Shown here piece after piece: positions 1 to 9,025 of a stretch of 24,854 nucleotides of DNA (within the stretch, counting starts at the first letter, position 1; every line of letters starts with the position of its first letter). Both the position numbers and the translations under genes were made by a program. The stretch is from an uncultured Lachnospiraceae bacterium (GTDB taxonomy: Bacteria; Bacillota; Clostridia; Lachnospirales; Lachnospiraceae), in the NCBI GenBank assembly GCA_947176785.1, contig CAMWSA010000012.1, positions 1 to 24,854 of the forward strand. Reading direction: 5' to 3'. The notes beneath the pieces are model-generated. The model ran no database searches. It had not been told where the DNA came from and saw only the letters and a list, made by a program, of their open reading frames with translations.

Positions 1-1113
1 ATCGTGGTCTAGGAGATGTGAATAAGAGAAAGTGATGGACTCGTTTTCCATGAAAGCCCTGGTCAGCCCCGCCGAAAAGAGCCAGAACAGGGCCATCACG
101 CAAAACAGCGCCGGGATCATCAGTTTTATGGCGAAAGTGACAGCCTTCTTCATCCGGGGGTGGTTGCCGCTGGCATAATTATAGCTGATCAGCGGCATGA
201 TCCCCTGGGAAAAGCCCAGCGCAATCTGCAGTGGCACCATACTGATCTTCTGGGAAATGCCCATGGCCGCCACCGCGTCCGCCCCGTACGCCGAGGTGAA
301 GTTGTTCAGTATTGTCATACCCGTCACGTTCAGCAGATTCTGAATGGAGGCCGGAATACCCACACCACAGATTCCCAGCACGATAACCGTGTTCCAGCCC
401 AGCATCCGGGGATTTATGCAGACATGGGTGGTTTTCCTCTTCACATACAACAGCACAAAGAAATAAGCGCACGCCGCGCAGTTGGACAAAAAGGTGGCCA
501 AACCCGCTCCCGCCGCCCCCATATTGAGTCCCCAGGGCATAATGAAGATGGGGTCCAGCACAATGTTCAGCAGACAGCCGCTCATGGTTCCGATGCTGGC
601 ATGGAGGGACGCTCCCTCGGAACGCACCAGATAGGCCAGTACCACATTCAGGATAGCCGGCACCGCCCCGCAGGACACAGTCCACAGCATATAGGCCGCC
701 GTTGCGGGGGTGGTTACCTCATCCGCTCCCAGCGTAACCAGCAACGGGCCTTTGAAAACGGTGCAGAGCGCTGCGAATACCACACCGCAGAAAAGTGCGC
801 AGTAGAAGCCGATGGCCGAGCTTCTGCGCACCATATCATATTCCTTACGCCCCAGGGCCCGACTCATCATGCTGGAGGTACCTACGCCAAACAGGTTGTT
901 CACCGCATTGAAAGCAAGCAGCACCGGGGCTGCCAGCGTCACGGCCGCATTTTGCAGAGGGTCATTCAGCATCCCCACAAAATATGTGTCCGCCAGATTG
1001 TACAGTACCATCACCAGACTGCTCAGGATCGTGGGAATAGCCAGATTTGCCACGGCCCTGGGGATGGGCATGGACTCAAACAAAAAATTCTTGTCAGCTG
1101 TCTGTGCCTTCAT
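1..1113 (-). CDS. MATE family efflux transporter, C-terminus cut by window edge
   Basis: An unbroken minus-strand frame of 371 codons runs off the left edge. Translation starts MKAQTADKNFLFESMPIPRA and continues LAIPTILSSLVMVLYNLADT, YFVGMLND and GIPASIQNLLNVTGMTILNN, which is the two-bundle multidrug/toxin extrusion fold. About nine to ten hydrophobic helices are present. Family members are about 450 residues, so roughly 80 residues are missing. MATE proteins sit in the inner membrane and export drugs or metabolites against Na+ or H+; the substrate here cannot be read from sequence. The start is supported by AAAGGCGA upstream at good spacing. Only 13 bp separate it from the stop of the helicase gene, so the two are probably co-transcribed and translationally coupled. 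I am sure of the family, not of the substrate. Confidence 0.93.
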   Translation of the reverse strand, partial: MKAQTADKNFLFESMPIPRAVANLAIPTILSSLVMVLYNLADTYFVGMLNDPLQNAAVTLAAPVLLAFNAVNNLFGVGTSSMMSRALGRKEYDMVRRSSAIGFYCALFCGVVFAALCTVFKGPLLVTLGADEVTTPATAAYMLWTVSCGAVPAILNVVLAYLVRSEGASLHASIGTMSGCLLNIVLDPIFIMPWGLNMGAAGAGLATFLSNCAACAYFFVLLYVKRKTTHVCINPRMLGWNTVIVLGICGVGIPASIQNLLNVTGMTILNNFTSAYGADAVAAMGISQKISMVPLQIALGFSQGIMPLISYNYASGNHPRMKKAVTFAIKLMIPALFCVMALFWLFSAGLTRAFMENESITFSYSHLLDHD

Positions 1114-1126
1114 ATCAATCGCCTTT

Positions 1127-3100
1127 CTATTTATGCTCCCGCACGCTCCCGCCGGCCTGCCTTGCACCGGCCACGGAATAGTAGCACTTGTCGCAAAGGG
1201 AACTGCGGGCTCCGATGGGCAGCAGCTTGCCGCAGTAATTGCAGCGGCGCAGGTAAAAGGTCTTGCTCTTGCCCAGTTCAGCCAGGATCATGTCCTCCGT
1301 CTTTAAGCGTTCCTCCGCCACCCTGTTTTCATCCATGATTTTGCCGAAACGCACCGAAAACTGATTATACAGGTCCAGCAGCTTGTAGTAGGTCTCCGCC
1401 CGCTCCAGCCTGGTATCCCCGCGGACTTCGTCGAAGACCGGGAACCTGACGGAAACATCCGCCGTGTAGGTCTTGCAGTAATAACGCCACATAGCCATGC
1501 ATTTTTCGTTTCCCAAATCCACATCGCAGGAGATCATGTTGTAGAGTTCCCGCTTGTTCTCAAAGCCCGCTATGCTGTCCCGAATCCCATACAGATTTCT
1601 GTACTTAACCAGCATCTCCTTGATATCCATCTTGCGGTACACATCCAGGTTGGGCTTGATGTTGTACCAGGAGGTCAGAATCTGGTCAATGGGCTGGTCA
1701 ATGTCCAGCAGCACCTGGGGAAAACCGATAATCGCATATTCGATGGTATGCTTCATAGGATATACCCGCTTGATATGCTCCAGCCCCGCCTCGGTGGTGG
1801 CCGTCACATAACCCACGTCGTACATGCCCCTGCGGCCCGCCCGGCCTGCAATCTGCCGCACCTCAAACTCGTTTAAGGGACGCCTCCCCTTGCCGTCAAA
1901 TTTCATGTGTTCCATAAACACGATGCGCCGTATGGGAAGGTTGACTCCCAGGCCGATGGCATCCGTAGCCACCACCACATCATTTTCCCCGTTCAGAAAC
2001 ATCTCAAACTGCTTCCTGCGGATCTGGGGCGGCAGGTTGCCATAGATCACACTGGCCCTCACTCCCTGCAATTCCAGCCGGGCCGCCACGTCCAACACCA
2101 TCTTTTTGGAAAAAAGAATCAGGGCGTCCCCCTTGGTCAGGTCATTGTCAATGTCGAAGGGCCTGTCCTCAAATACCAGTTCCGTGTTCCGCTCATGGCG
2201 CACGATATCATATTTCGCATGGCAGCGCTTTAAGATACGGCGGATAATGTTCTCCGCCTCCGGTGCCATGCAGATATGCACCTCCCTGGCCTTGATACCC
2301 ATGACCAGCCGTGACCAGGCATGTCCCCGGAAGGGATCGCTGATCATCTGCGCCTCGTCGATGACGGCCACATCATATTCCACATCCAGATCCACCATCT
2401 CCGCCGTACAGGCCGACACCCGGCTGTCCTGTGCGATGTGCTGCTCCTCGCCGGTGACCATGGAGCAGGGGACCTCCGCCGCCCGCAGCTTGTCATAGAT
2501 TTCCAGGGCCAGCAGGCGCAGAGGGCCGGCATACACGCCGCATTTGGCCTTTTTCAGCCGCTCCACGGACTCGTAAGTCTTGCCGCTGTTGGTGCCGCCG
2601 ATATGCAGGACGAAGCGCCTCTCCATGGCCAGTGCCTGGGTGTACTCCACCTCCGCATCGGTCTGTACCATGCCCAGTATGGCCTTGCGCAGCTCCTTCT
2701 CCGAAGCCTTCAGATATTTATTGTACAGTTCGCTGATGCCGGCAAGCACCAGACTGATCTCCGTGTGTTCCAGCAGATACCCGGCAAATCTCTCACTGTG
2801 GGCACAGCTGTCAATGTAGGTCAGTTCCATGGAGATGATCTGTCGTTTTGTCTTCTCTATATTCCCCAGCTGGGCGGCATTGCTCCTGCCCCGATAATAC
2901 TGGAGCAGCGCCGCGCACTGCCGCTTGGGGCTGGCTGTCAGGGCCTTGCCGTTGTCCAGCCTGGCCTCTATGGTGGTCCGCATCTCCCTGGCTCTGTTTC
3001 CGGCGCTGCGGCTGTCCTTTATTTTGCTCTCATGAAAACTCAGGAAATCGGCATCATACCGTTTCCTGAGATTATCCTTTACATTTGGCGATATACTCAT
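1127..3100 (-). CDS. Suv3-like DExH/D-box RNA helicase with C-terminal zinc ribbon
   Basis: This 657-residue protein is a superfamily 2 helicase resembling mitochondrial Suv3. An alpha-helical N-terminal region (about 1-155) precedes Walker A GGTNSGKT (168-175), motif Ia AGPLRLLALE (191-200), TGEE (216-219), TAEM (232-235) and the DEAQ box (248-251). The second RecA lobe carries VATDAIGLGVNLPI (377-390) and QIAGRAGR (416-423). A Suv3-type C-terminal helical region follows (GFPQVLLDIDQP, about 459-470). The last 40 residues hold CxxC-x12-CxxC (C620, C623, C636, C639), a probable zinc ribbon. Suv3 unwinds RNA 3'-5' for exonucleolytic decay; a bacterial RNA-turnover role is inference. The start has AGAGGAG four to five bases upstream. 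It lies 11 bp after the chemotaxis receptor stop and 13 bp before the MATE start. Confidence 0.9.
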   Translation of the reverse strand: MSISPNVKDNLRKRYDADFLSFHESKIKDSRSAGNRAREMRTTIEARLDNGKALTASPKRQCAALLQYYRGRSNAAQLGNIEKTKRQIISMELTYIDSCAHSERFAGYLLEHTEISLVLAGISELYNKYLKASEKELRKAILGMVQTDAEVEYTQALAMERRFVLHIGGTNSGKTYESVERLKKAKCGVYAGPLRLLALEIYDKLRAAEVPCSMVTGEEQHIAQDSRVSACTAEMVDLDVEYDVAVIDEAQMISDPFRGHAWSRLVMGIKAREVHICMAPEAENIIRRILKRCHAKYDIVRHERNTELVFEDRPFDIDNDLTKGDALILFSKKMVLDVAARLELQGVRASVIYGNLPPQIRRKQFEMFLNGENDVVVATDAIGLGVNLPIRRIVFMEHMKFDGKGRRPLNEFEVRQIAGRAGRRGMYDVGYVTATTEAGLEHIKRVYPMKHTIEYAIIGFPQVLLDIDQPIDQILTSWYNIKPNLDVYRKMDIKEMLVKYRNLYGIRDSIAGFENKRELYNMISCDVDLGNEKCMAMWRYYCKTYTADVSVRFPVFDEVRGDTRLERAETYYKLLDLYNQFSVRFGKIMDENRVAEERLKTEDMILAELGKSKTFYLRRCNYCGKLLPIGARSSLCDKCYYSVAGARQAGGSVREHK

Positions 3101-3111
3101 AAACTCCTCTT

Positions 3112-4851
3112 TTACAGTTTGCTGAAGTGTGCCGCTTCCTGACTCAGCTGCCGCGCCACCTGATTATTACTCTCCATCTGCCCGGTAACATGGTCCATGA
3201 TCTGAACCAGCGCATTTGCACTGTCAGCCGTATTGCTGATGCCGTCCGCACTCTCCTCAACCGCCACGGAGATGCCGTCCATCGCATCCTTGATACCGTT
3301 CATCAGGCTGCTGATATTTGCCGCCATTTCATGAAACTGTTCCACCACTTGGTGAATATGCCTGGCATCATCATTATATTGCCGTCCGGCTTTTACATAG
3401 CCGTCATAATCCGGCAATACCTGCTCATTGACATAGGACACAATCCTGTTGGCGCTCTTGACCAGTTCGTTCACAGCCGCCATTACCATATTGTTGATAT
3501 TCTGGATATTTCCGGCGGCCTCCCGGCTGGAATCGGCCAGCCCCCGGATCTCGGTGGCCACCACGGCAAACCCCTTTCCTGCCTCCCCGGCCCTGGCGGC
3601 CTCAATGGAGGCGTTCAGCGCCAGCAGATTGGTCTGGCTGGAAATACTCAGGATCTGCGCCGTCAGGTCTTCCACCTGTCTCACGTTCTCGCTGTCCCTG
3701 ATTGCCCGTTCCAGGTCAGTAATAATGCCGGTTACCAGATTTGTGGTGTTCTGCTTATTGTCAATCGCCGTGGACTCAAGCACACCGGCCCGCTGCTGCA
3801 TTTCCTCCGCATATCCCAGCAATTCTTCGGAGGCATCGTTCAGTTCGCCGATGCTTTCGCCCACGCTTCCGGTATTGTCATTCACTGTCACCGTGGTCGC
3901 CGACATCTCCTCCATAGCCGCGGACAGTTCCTCCATCACTGCGGATATGTCACAGGTCGTACTGTTAGCCTGTTCCACGCTGCCTGTGACTTCCCCGGAA
4001 ATCTGATCCAGGCGGTCGGAATTCTCCGTGATTTTCTTCATGATATCCTGAAGCGACGCGATAAAACCGTTAAGCCCGCTGCCCAGCTGCCCGATTTCGT
4101 CCCTGCCCTGTACCGATACCCGGGCGGTCAGGTCGCCCTGGCCTGCGTCAATATCCCTGATAATCTGTGCCAGTTCCCTCTTCATCCTGTCAATGGGACG
4201 ATTCAGTTCCATAATACAGATCAGCAGGGCCAGCGCAAACAGAACCAGCGCCAGGCCCAGGAACACTGCCGCAAGCCGGATGCTTTCGTTGTACACCGAC
4301 TCCAGCCGGCGCAGGGAAACTTCCATATCCTCCGTCTTCGCCGCAACGATTTCATTGATGGCCGCTGCTATATTGCTGCTGGTCGTATTGATGACCCCCC
4401 GCAATTGATTCATGGCCATCTTCTGATTGCCGTTTTTACTATAGTTGATCGCCTGCTTGCAGCTGGGAAGAAAAAGCTGATAGGCTTCCCCGAAAGCCCG
4501 GAACGCCGCCGCCTCCTCACTGCCCTCCTCCAACGCTTCTTCTATGACTGCCGACAACTGTCTGATCGTCTCGACATGCCCCTTATATTCCGCATCGTAG
4601 ACGCCCATCTCCTCCTCGTCCGTAGCCAGCACATGGGCATATACGGAACCCTTTAAGCTCTCAAACTCCTTGGCCAGAGTATTCAGGTTGATTACGCTGG
4701 TCATATAATTACCGGAAATCTCATTGCTGGCACTGTACATCTGCCTTGCAATATACCAGCCGGACAGTGCAGCAAAAACCATGACAATTGACAAAATTGT
4801 TATCGGCAACAGAACCTTCACTTTCAAATTAACATTTTTAAATATACGCAT
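3112..4851 (-). CDS. Methyl-accepting chemotaxis protein (four-helix-bundle sensor)
   Basis: This is a transmembrane chemoreceptor of 579 residues. I chose the ATG at 4851 because AGGGAG lies just upstream. An 11-codon extension from a TTG at 4884 is possible, but it would include that ribosome site. TM1 is about residues 10-35, followed by a helical extracytoplasmic domain (about 36-190) resembling 4HB_MCP, TM2 (LGLALVLFALALLICIMEL), a HAMP domain and the cytoplasmic signalling bundle. The conserved hairpin tip reads SQTNLLALNASIEAARAGE followed by GKGFAVVA. Receptors of this kind control CheA kinase through CheW; neither gene is in the window. There is no C-terminal CheR-binding pentapeptide (it ends AAHFSKL). 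It sits 52 bp after the hybrid kinase and 11 bp before the helicase, so co-transcription is likely. The ligand is unknown. Confidence 0.93.
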   Translation of the reverse strand: MRIFKNVNLKVKVLLPITILSIVMVFAALSGWYIARQMYSASNEISGNYMTSVINLNTLAKEFESLKGSVYAHVLATDEEEMGVYDAEYKGHVETIRQLSAVIEEALEEGSEEAAAFRAFGEAYQLFLPSCKQAINYSKNGNQKMAMNQLRGVINTTSSNIAAAINEIVAAKTEDMEVSLRRLESVYNESIRLAAVFLGLALVLFALALLICIMELNRPIDRMKRELAQIIRDIDAGQGDLTARVSVQGRDEIGQLGSGLNGFIASLQDIMKKITENSDRLDQISGEVTGSVEQANSTTCDISAVMEELSAAMEEMSATTVTVNDNTGSVGESIGELNDASEELLGYAEEMQQRAGVLESTAIDNKQNTTNLVTGIITDLERAIRDSENVRQVEDLTAQILSISSQTNLLALNASIEAARAGEAGKGFAVVATEIRGLADSSREAAGNIQNINNMVMAAVNELVKSANRIVSYVNEQVLPDYDGYVKAGRQYNDDARHIHQVVEQFHEMAANISSLMNGIKDAMDGISVAVEESADGISNTADSANALVQIMDHVTGQMESNNQVARQLSQEAAHFSKL

Positions 4852-4903
4852 TTTCTTCTCCCTCTTGTCTGTGTTGCTGCACAATAGCTGCCCCTGCGCG
4901 ATC

Positions 4904-7375
4904 CTACAGCAGCCAGCGGTCCAGCACTTCCATCAGGCGGCCCAGGTCAATGGGCTTAGCCATATGTTCGTTCATGCCGGAGGATTTTGCCGCCTGAATA
5001 TCCTCCGCAAAGGCGTTGGCTGTCATGGCCACGATGGGAATATAACCGGCATCCCTGCGGCTGAGCGTCCGAATAGCGCAGGTGGCCTCATAACCGTTCA
5101 TCACCGGCATCTGTATGTCCATGAGGACCAGATTATAATACCCCGGCTCCGACGCGGCGACCATATCCACCCCGATGCTTCCGTTCTCCGCAGTCTCTAC
5201 CTCCAGCCCCACCATCTGCAGGATCTCCGTGGCGATCTCCCGGTTTAATTCGTTGTCCTCCACCAACAGCACCCTCTTGCCGATGAAATCATGCTCCCCG
5301 TTCTTCCCCAGCTCCTCTTTGGGCGGCTCCGGCTCCGGCGTCTTCGGCTCGGCCACCAGGCTCCGGAGGACACTCACCAGCCTGCTCTTAAACAGCGGCT
5401 TGGTGATAAATGCATCCACGCCCGCCGCCCTGGCCTCCATCTCACACTGTGACCAGTCATAGCCCGACAGGATGATGATGGGCACATCCGCCCCCACCCG
5501 GCGGCGGATCTCCCTGGCCGTCTCTATGCCGTCCATCCCCGGCATCCTCCAGTCCAGAATCACGGCAAAATAGTCTTCCCTCCGGCGGCGGGCGCTGTCC
5601 ACGCGCTCCACGGCCTCCGCCCCGGAAAGCACCCCTTCGCTGAGCAGCCCCAGTTCATCCAGCATCAGGCAGGTGCTTTGGCAGGCAATCTCATCGTCGT
5701 CCGCCACCAGCACCGGCTGCTTGATCAGCTCCGCCAGGGAAACCGCGTCCTCCTCCTGGTATTTCAGCAGGATACGCACCGTAAACCGCGATCCCCTGTC
5801 CGGCTGGCTTTCCACCTGGATATCGCCCCCCATCATGCGGATGATATTCCGGGCAATGGGCATCCCCAGGCCGGTTCCCTGAATCTTGCTGGTACGGACG
5901 TCCTCCGCCCGCTCAAAGGGTTCAAAGAGATGCGTCAGAAATTCCTGTGACATGCCGATACCGTTATCCTCAAAGACAAACTCATAGCAGCCGGTCTTGA
6001 CCTGTCCGGAAGGTTTCTCCGAAAGCTCAATATGTATCCGTCCTCCCTCCGGCGTATATTTCACAGAATTGGTGACAATGTTCATAAACGCCTGCTGAAT
6101 CCGCATGCTGTCCCCTATGACATTCTCGTGTTGTACGTCATGGATCTGAACCTCCAGTTCGTGGCGTTTCTCCTCCACCATGGGCTGTGCCATATTCAGC
6201 AGATTGTCCATCAGGCTGGACAAATTGAATTCCTCCTCATTCAGCGACATGGTTCCCGCCTCGATCTTGCTCATATCCAGCATTTCATTGATGAGGGCCA
6301 GAAGATGCCTGCTGGCGGCGGTGATCTTGCCCAGGCACTCCGCTATCTTCCCCGGCTCCTGCAGATGGGCGCCTGCGATGGCGGTCATACCGATGATAGC
6401 GTTCATGGGGGTGCGGATATCATGGGACATCCGGGACAGAAAATCCGTCTTGGCACCGCTGGCCCGGTTCGCCGCCTCATAGGCATCCTGGAGGGCCTTG
6501 CGGGTCTCCCTCTCGGACTTTCTCTGGGCCGTGACATCTTTCAGATTGTTCATCGCGATAATGTCTCCGCTGGCCCGGTTTCGGATCAGCAGAATCGTAT
6601 GGCGCAGAATCACCGGGGCAGCCTCATCTATCATGGTCTCATATTCCAGTACCAGTTCGGTCTCCCCCCGCTCATACGCCTCCCGCAGATACCGCATATT
6701 GATACAGCGGTCATAATTTTCCCGGTCCTCCGGTGATACCTTCTGTTCCCCCCATCTGCCGAAAAAGGCATCCGCATCGCAGGGGGCCTGCATTCCCACC
6801 AGGGGCAGAATGGCGGTGTTTTTCTTTCCTGTGAACTTATAGAAATCGTCCTCAATGACATTGCGGCTGACATTTACATTAAATACAAAAAGGGCTTCCG
6901 AGATAATAGCCTGTCGGTACTGCTCCTCCTCGCTCAGATACTGCCTGCGGTAATCCTCATTGATCGGCCGCAGGGAGCACACCCAGATCTTACGCCCGTC
7001 ACTTGTATGGGACAATGTCCGCACCTCATTGACCCACACCGCCGTGCCGTCCCGGCTGAGCATGCGGTACTCCCTGACATCGTTCCCCTCCTGGGGGGAA
7101 GCAGCTTCAAATATATGCCGGTCCTCCTCATGGACGGCTTTTAGAAAGCTGCCGCCGGTGCGCTCCATAAACTCCTCAAAAGACAGACCCAAATTGTTCA
7201 GGGCAAAATGACTGATAAAATATACCGGGTATCCTTCTTCGAAAAAACCACCCACTGCGCCCACCGCCAGGTTGCCGCGCAGCATCTCCACGATCTTTTC
7301 CTGGTTTTCCCCAAGTTCCCGGCTGTTATCACCGGTAAAAAAGATCTCTTCCTGATAATAAAAATGTTCTTCCAT
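4904..7375 (-). CDS. Hybrid sensor histidine kinase with two receiver domains
   Basis: This is an 823-residue cytoplasmic signalling protein with no clear membrane helix. The N-terminal 290 residues look like two PAS-type sensor modules (for example REYRMLSRDGTAVWVNEV). A HisKA helix follows with phosphoacceptor H318 in SRMSHDIRTPMNAIIGM, then the ATPase domain with the N box around NIVTNSVKYT, EDNGIGM and GTGLGMPIAR. Two receiver domains come next: PVLVADDDE with D608 in VILDWRMPGMDG, and RVLLVEDNE with D753 in LVLMDIQMPVMNG. They are joined by a Pro/Glu-rich linker. There is no output or Hpt domain, so any relay goes to a separate partner. The ATG at 7375 has GGGG eight bases upstream; an ATG two codons earlier (7381) is poorly spaced. 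It follows the GH113-like gene by about 15 bp and precedes the chemoreceptor. Confidence 0.94.
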   Translation of the reverse strand: MEEHFYYQEEIFFTGDNSRELGENQEKIVEMLRGNLAVGAVGGFFEEGYPVYFISHFALNNLGLSFEEFMERTGGSFLKAVHEEDRHIFEAASPQEGNDVREYRMLSRDGTAVWVNEVRTLSHTSDGRKIWVCSLRPINEDYRRQYLSEEEQYRQAIISEALFVFNVNVSRNVIEDDFYKFTGKKNTAILPLVGMQAPCDADAFFGRWGEQKVSPEDRENYDRCINMRYLREAYERGETELVLEYETMIDEAAPVILRHTILLIRNRASGDIIAMNNLKDVTAQRKSERETRKALQDAYEAANRASGAKTDFLSRMSHDIRTPMNAIIGMTAIAGAHLQEPGKIAECLGKITAASRHLLALINEMLDMSKIEAGTMSLNEEEFNLSSLMDNLLNMAQPMVEEKRHELEVQIHDVQHENVIGDSMRIQQAFMNIVTNSVKYTPEGGRIHIELSEKPSGQVKTGCYEFVFEDNGIGMSQEFLTHLFEPFERAEDVRTSKIQGTGLGMPIARNIIRMMGGDIQVESQPDRGSRFTVRILLKYQEEDAVSLAELIKQPVLVADDDEIACQSTCLMLDELGLLSEGVLSGAEAVERVDSARRRREDYFAVILDWRMPGMDGIETAREIRRRVGADVPIIILSGYDWSQCEMEARAAGVDAFITKPLFKSRLVSVLRSLVAEPKTPEPEPPKEELGKNGEHDFIGKRVLLVEDNELNREIATEILQMVGLEVETAENGSIGVDMVAASEPGYYNLVLMDIQMPVMNGYEATCAIRTLSRRDAGYIPIVAMTANAFAEDIQAAKSSGMNEHMAKPIDLGRLMEVLDRWLL

Positions 7376-7390
7376 ATGCATTACCCCGCA

Positions 7391-8356
7391 TTACTTCTGA
7401 CACCATTTTCTCACAACATCCTCCGCCTGTTTGCGGTATATGTTAAATCCCGTGTCCCGCTCCGCCTCTTCCCGGGTGTGGTAAATGTGGGTTCCCCAAT
7501 CCCACCAGAACACGCCCTCGAACCATTCCCGACCGCTCATGACGGACAGGCAGGACTCATAGAAACGGGCCTGCTCCTCCTGGCTTACCGGGAACTCCCT
7601 GTGAACGAAATCCCAGGGAATCTGCGCGCATCCCAGGGCGCTGCGGCAGCCGATCTCCATAAATAGGATCTTTTTCCCCAGCCGCAGGCTCAGCGCCTCC
7701 AGATTGCCGGCCACCCGCCGCCAGTTCTCCTGCATCTCCGCAAGGCTCCCCCCCGGCCCGCTCTCCACCGGGTAATAGGCCGAAGTGCCGATATAGTCAA
7801 TGGCGTCATACCATTTTGCCGCCTCTTCCTTGCCGTGATTGGTGTTATATACCAGCGGGCCGTGATAAACCTCCCTGACCAGGCTGATGGTCTGACGCCA
7901 GTATTCCTCCTTGCGCTCCGTCCCCAGCATCTCACAGCCCAGGCAGAACATCTCACATCCTGCGTACTGCGCCAGCGACGCGTAATGGGTCAGGAAAGCC
8001 TGGTAACTGGCAAACCATTTTGCCCAATATGTATCCTCCTCCGTCATGGTCTCATCCGGGAAATTGATCAAAGCCCGCCATACGCCGTCGTCCGAGTTGA
8101 TCATGGGCTTCAGGCACACTTTGACACCCCTGTCGCGGAACCGCTTGATGGTGGTGAGAAGCTCCAGGTCCGGCACATTCTTTCGATAGTCAAACAAAAT
8201 CTCCGTGGAGGCATAGGTTTTCTGGTTTACGGGAAATGCCAGGCATACCCAGTTGATCCCCGTGTCCATCAGCGCATCCTGGCTGTACCGCCCCTCTTCG
8301 CTGTCATATAAGCCTTTCACGGCGTGATACCCGTAGGTGAATCCTTTTATGTTCAT
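7391..8356 (-). CDS. GH113-like glycoside hydrolase, cytoplasmic
   Basis: This is a 321-residue TIM-barrel-type protein resembling glycoside hydrolase family 113 (bacterial beta-mannanases). Family landmarks are INWVCLAFPVNQ near the N-terminus, GVKVCLKPMIN (77-87), FCLGCEMLGTE with candidate acid/base E142, YIGTSAYYPV (188-196), FMEIGCRSA with candidate nucleophile E234, and FWWDWGTH near the C-terminus. The length matches the family. No signal peptide is visible, so it probably acts inside the cell on imported oligosaccharides; the actual sugar is not known. The start has AGAGG six bases upstream. It is the first gene of a same-strand series leading into the hybrid kinase, the chemoreceptor, the helicase and the MATE transporter, which hints at a carbohydrate-sensing link but does not prove one. 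Confidence 0.85.
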   Translation of the reverse strand: MNIKGFTYGYHAVKGLYDSEEGRYSQDALMDTGINWVCLAFPVNQKTYASTEILFDYRKNVPDLELLTTIKRFRDRGVKVCLKPMINSDDGVWRALINFPDETMTEEDTYWAKWFASYQAFLTHYASLAQYAGCEMFCLGCEMLGTERKEEYWRQTISLVREVYHGPLVYNTNHGKEEAAKWYDAIDYIGTSAYYPVESGPGGSLAEMQENWRRVAGNLEALSLRLGKKILFMEIGCRSALGCAQIPWDFVHREFPVSQEEQARFYESCLSVMSGREWFEGVFWWDWGTHIYHTREEAERDTGFNIYRKQAEDVVRKWCQK

Positions 8357-8397
8357 TATGGCCTCTTTCTGTGCTGTTTACATACTCACACCCCGGT

Positions 8398-8414
8398 AGA
8401 TTTTCGGAAAATCT
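8398..8414. promoter_or_regulatory. 17-bp palindrome upstream of the GH113-like gene, possible operator
   Basis: AGATTTTC, one central base, then GAAAATCT form a perfect 8+1+8 inverted repeat 42 bp upstream of the GH113-like start. The 165-bp spacer between the Nudix and GH113-like genes (8357-8521) holds nothing else I can name. A TATGCT lies just upstream (8426-8431, minus strand), but I see no convincing -35 partner. A repressor operator is a guess; the same sequence would also make a small hairpin in RNA. Confidence 0.35.
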
Positions 8415-8521
8415 CAGCGGTCGTCAGCATAAAACAGGTAACAACATCCTATCCAGGCTTTCCTTACTATGCAGATCGCCGGCTATCTCTCAGTCTCCAT
8501 GCCGCAAAGCGCACAACCCGT

Positions 8522-9025
8522 TTACAGGCAAAAAGCCTCCTTGATACTATCATAGTGCAGAAATATCCCCTGGCCCGCCAGTTCCCGGATCTCCTCCGCC
8601 GTGGCCAGCCGATACCCGTCCGTCTCCGCCTGCTGCAGCCGCAGTTCGTCCTCCGTAAAGTCACCGATAAAGCGGTATACATCCACAAAATAGTTATCGC
8701 CCTCGCCGGGATTTTCCCGATGGTAGGTAAACAGATAGCCCCCGTCCCAGCCCGTCACATCCAGCCCGGTTTCCTCCCTGATCTCCCGGCGCACCGCGTC
8801 CGGGGACTCTTCCCCCGCCATGACACCGCCGCCGGAGACCTCCCACCAGCCCGGTGCCCAGGCTTTGGTCCGCACCCGCTTTGTGATCAGGAAGCGCCCG
8901 TCACGCCGGGCCACCACGCCCAGCACCGTCAGATGGTACTCCCCCTGCGCCAGGCAAAAGTCGTTGCGCTCCATGGTGCGACCGGTGCGCTTTTTGTCCG
9001 CATCATATATATCCCAAAATTCCAT
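8522..9025 (-). CDS. Nudix hydrolase
   Basis: This is a 167-residue Nudix protein. The full box GX5EX7REUXEEXGU is present at residues 66-88 (G66, E72, R80-E81, E84-E85, G87), the Mg2+-binding catalytic helix for cleaving nucleoside-diphosphate-X substrates. The opening EFWDIYDADKKRTGRTMERN and EYHLTVLGVVARRDGRFLIT resemble Nudix proteins related to isopentenyl-diphosphate isomerase and YfcD. Substrate cannot be assigned. The ATG at 9025 is preferred because GAGGGA lies five to six bases upstream; longer frames reaching 9115 add residues with no family likeness and pass over that ribosome site. It follows a hairpin terminator and a dead nuclease remnant, so it is probably transcribed separately. 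Its own promoter was not recognised in 9026-9250. Confidence 0.92.
   Translation of the reverse strand: MEFWDIYDADKKRTGRTMERNDFCLAQGEYHLTVLGVVARRDGRFLITKRVRTKAWAPGWWEVSGGGVMAGEESPDAVRREIREETGLDVTGWDGGYLFTYHRENPGEGDNYFVDVYRFIGDFTEDELRLQQAETDGYRLATAEEIRELAGQGIFLHYDSIKEAFCL

Noticed and set aside
160..1338. Long plus-strand open frame of 392 codons
   Set aside because: It is antisense to a clear MATE gene and runs into the antisense of the helicase; composition is His/Arg/Gln-rich and matches no family, as expected of a high-GC shadow frame.
3127..4656. Plus-strand open frame of 509 codons
   Set aside because: It is fully antisense to the chemotaxis receptor, whose signalling domain is unmistakable; no ribosome site and no family likeness.
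3112..4884. Longer chemoreceptor start at TTG 4884
   Set aside because: The extra 11 codons contain the AGGGAG ribosome site of the ATG at 4851, and the added residues are charged and unlike receptor N-termini.
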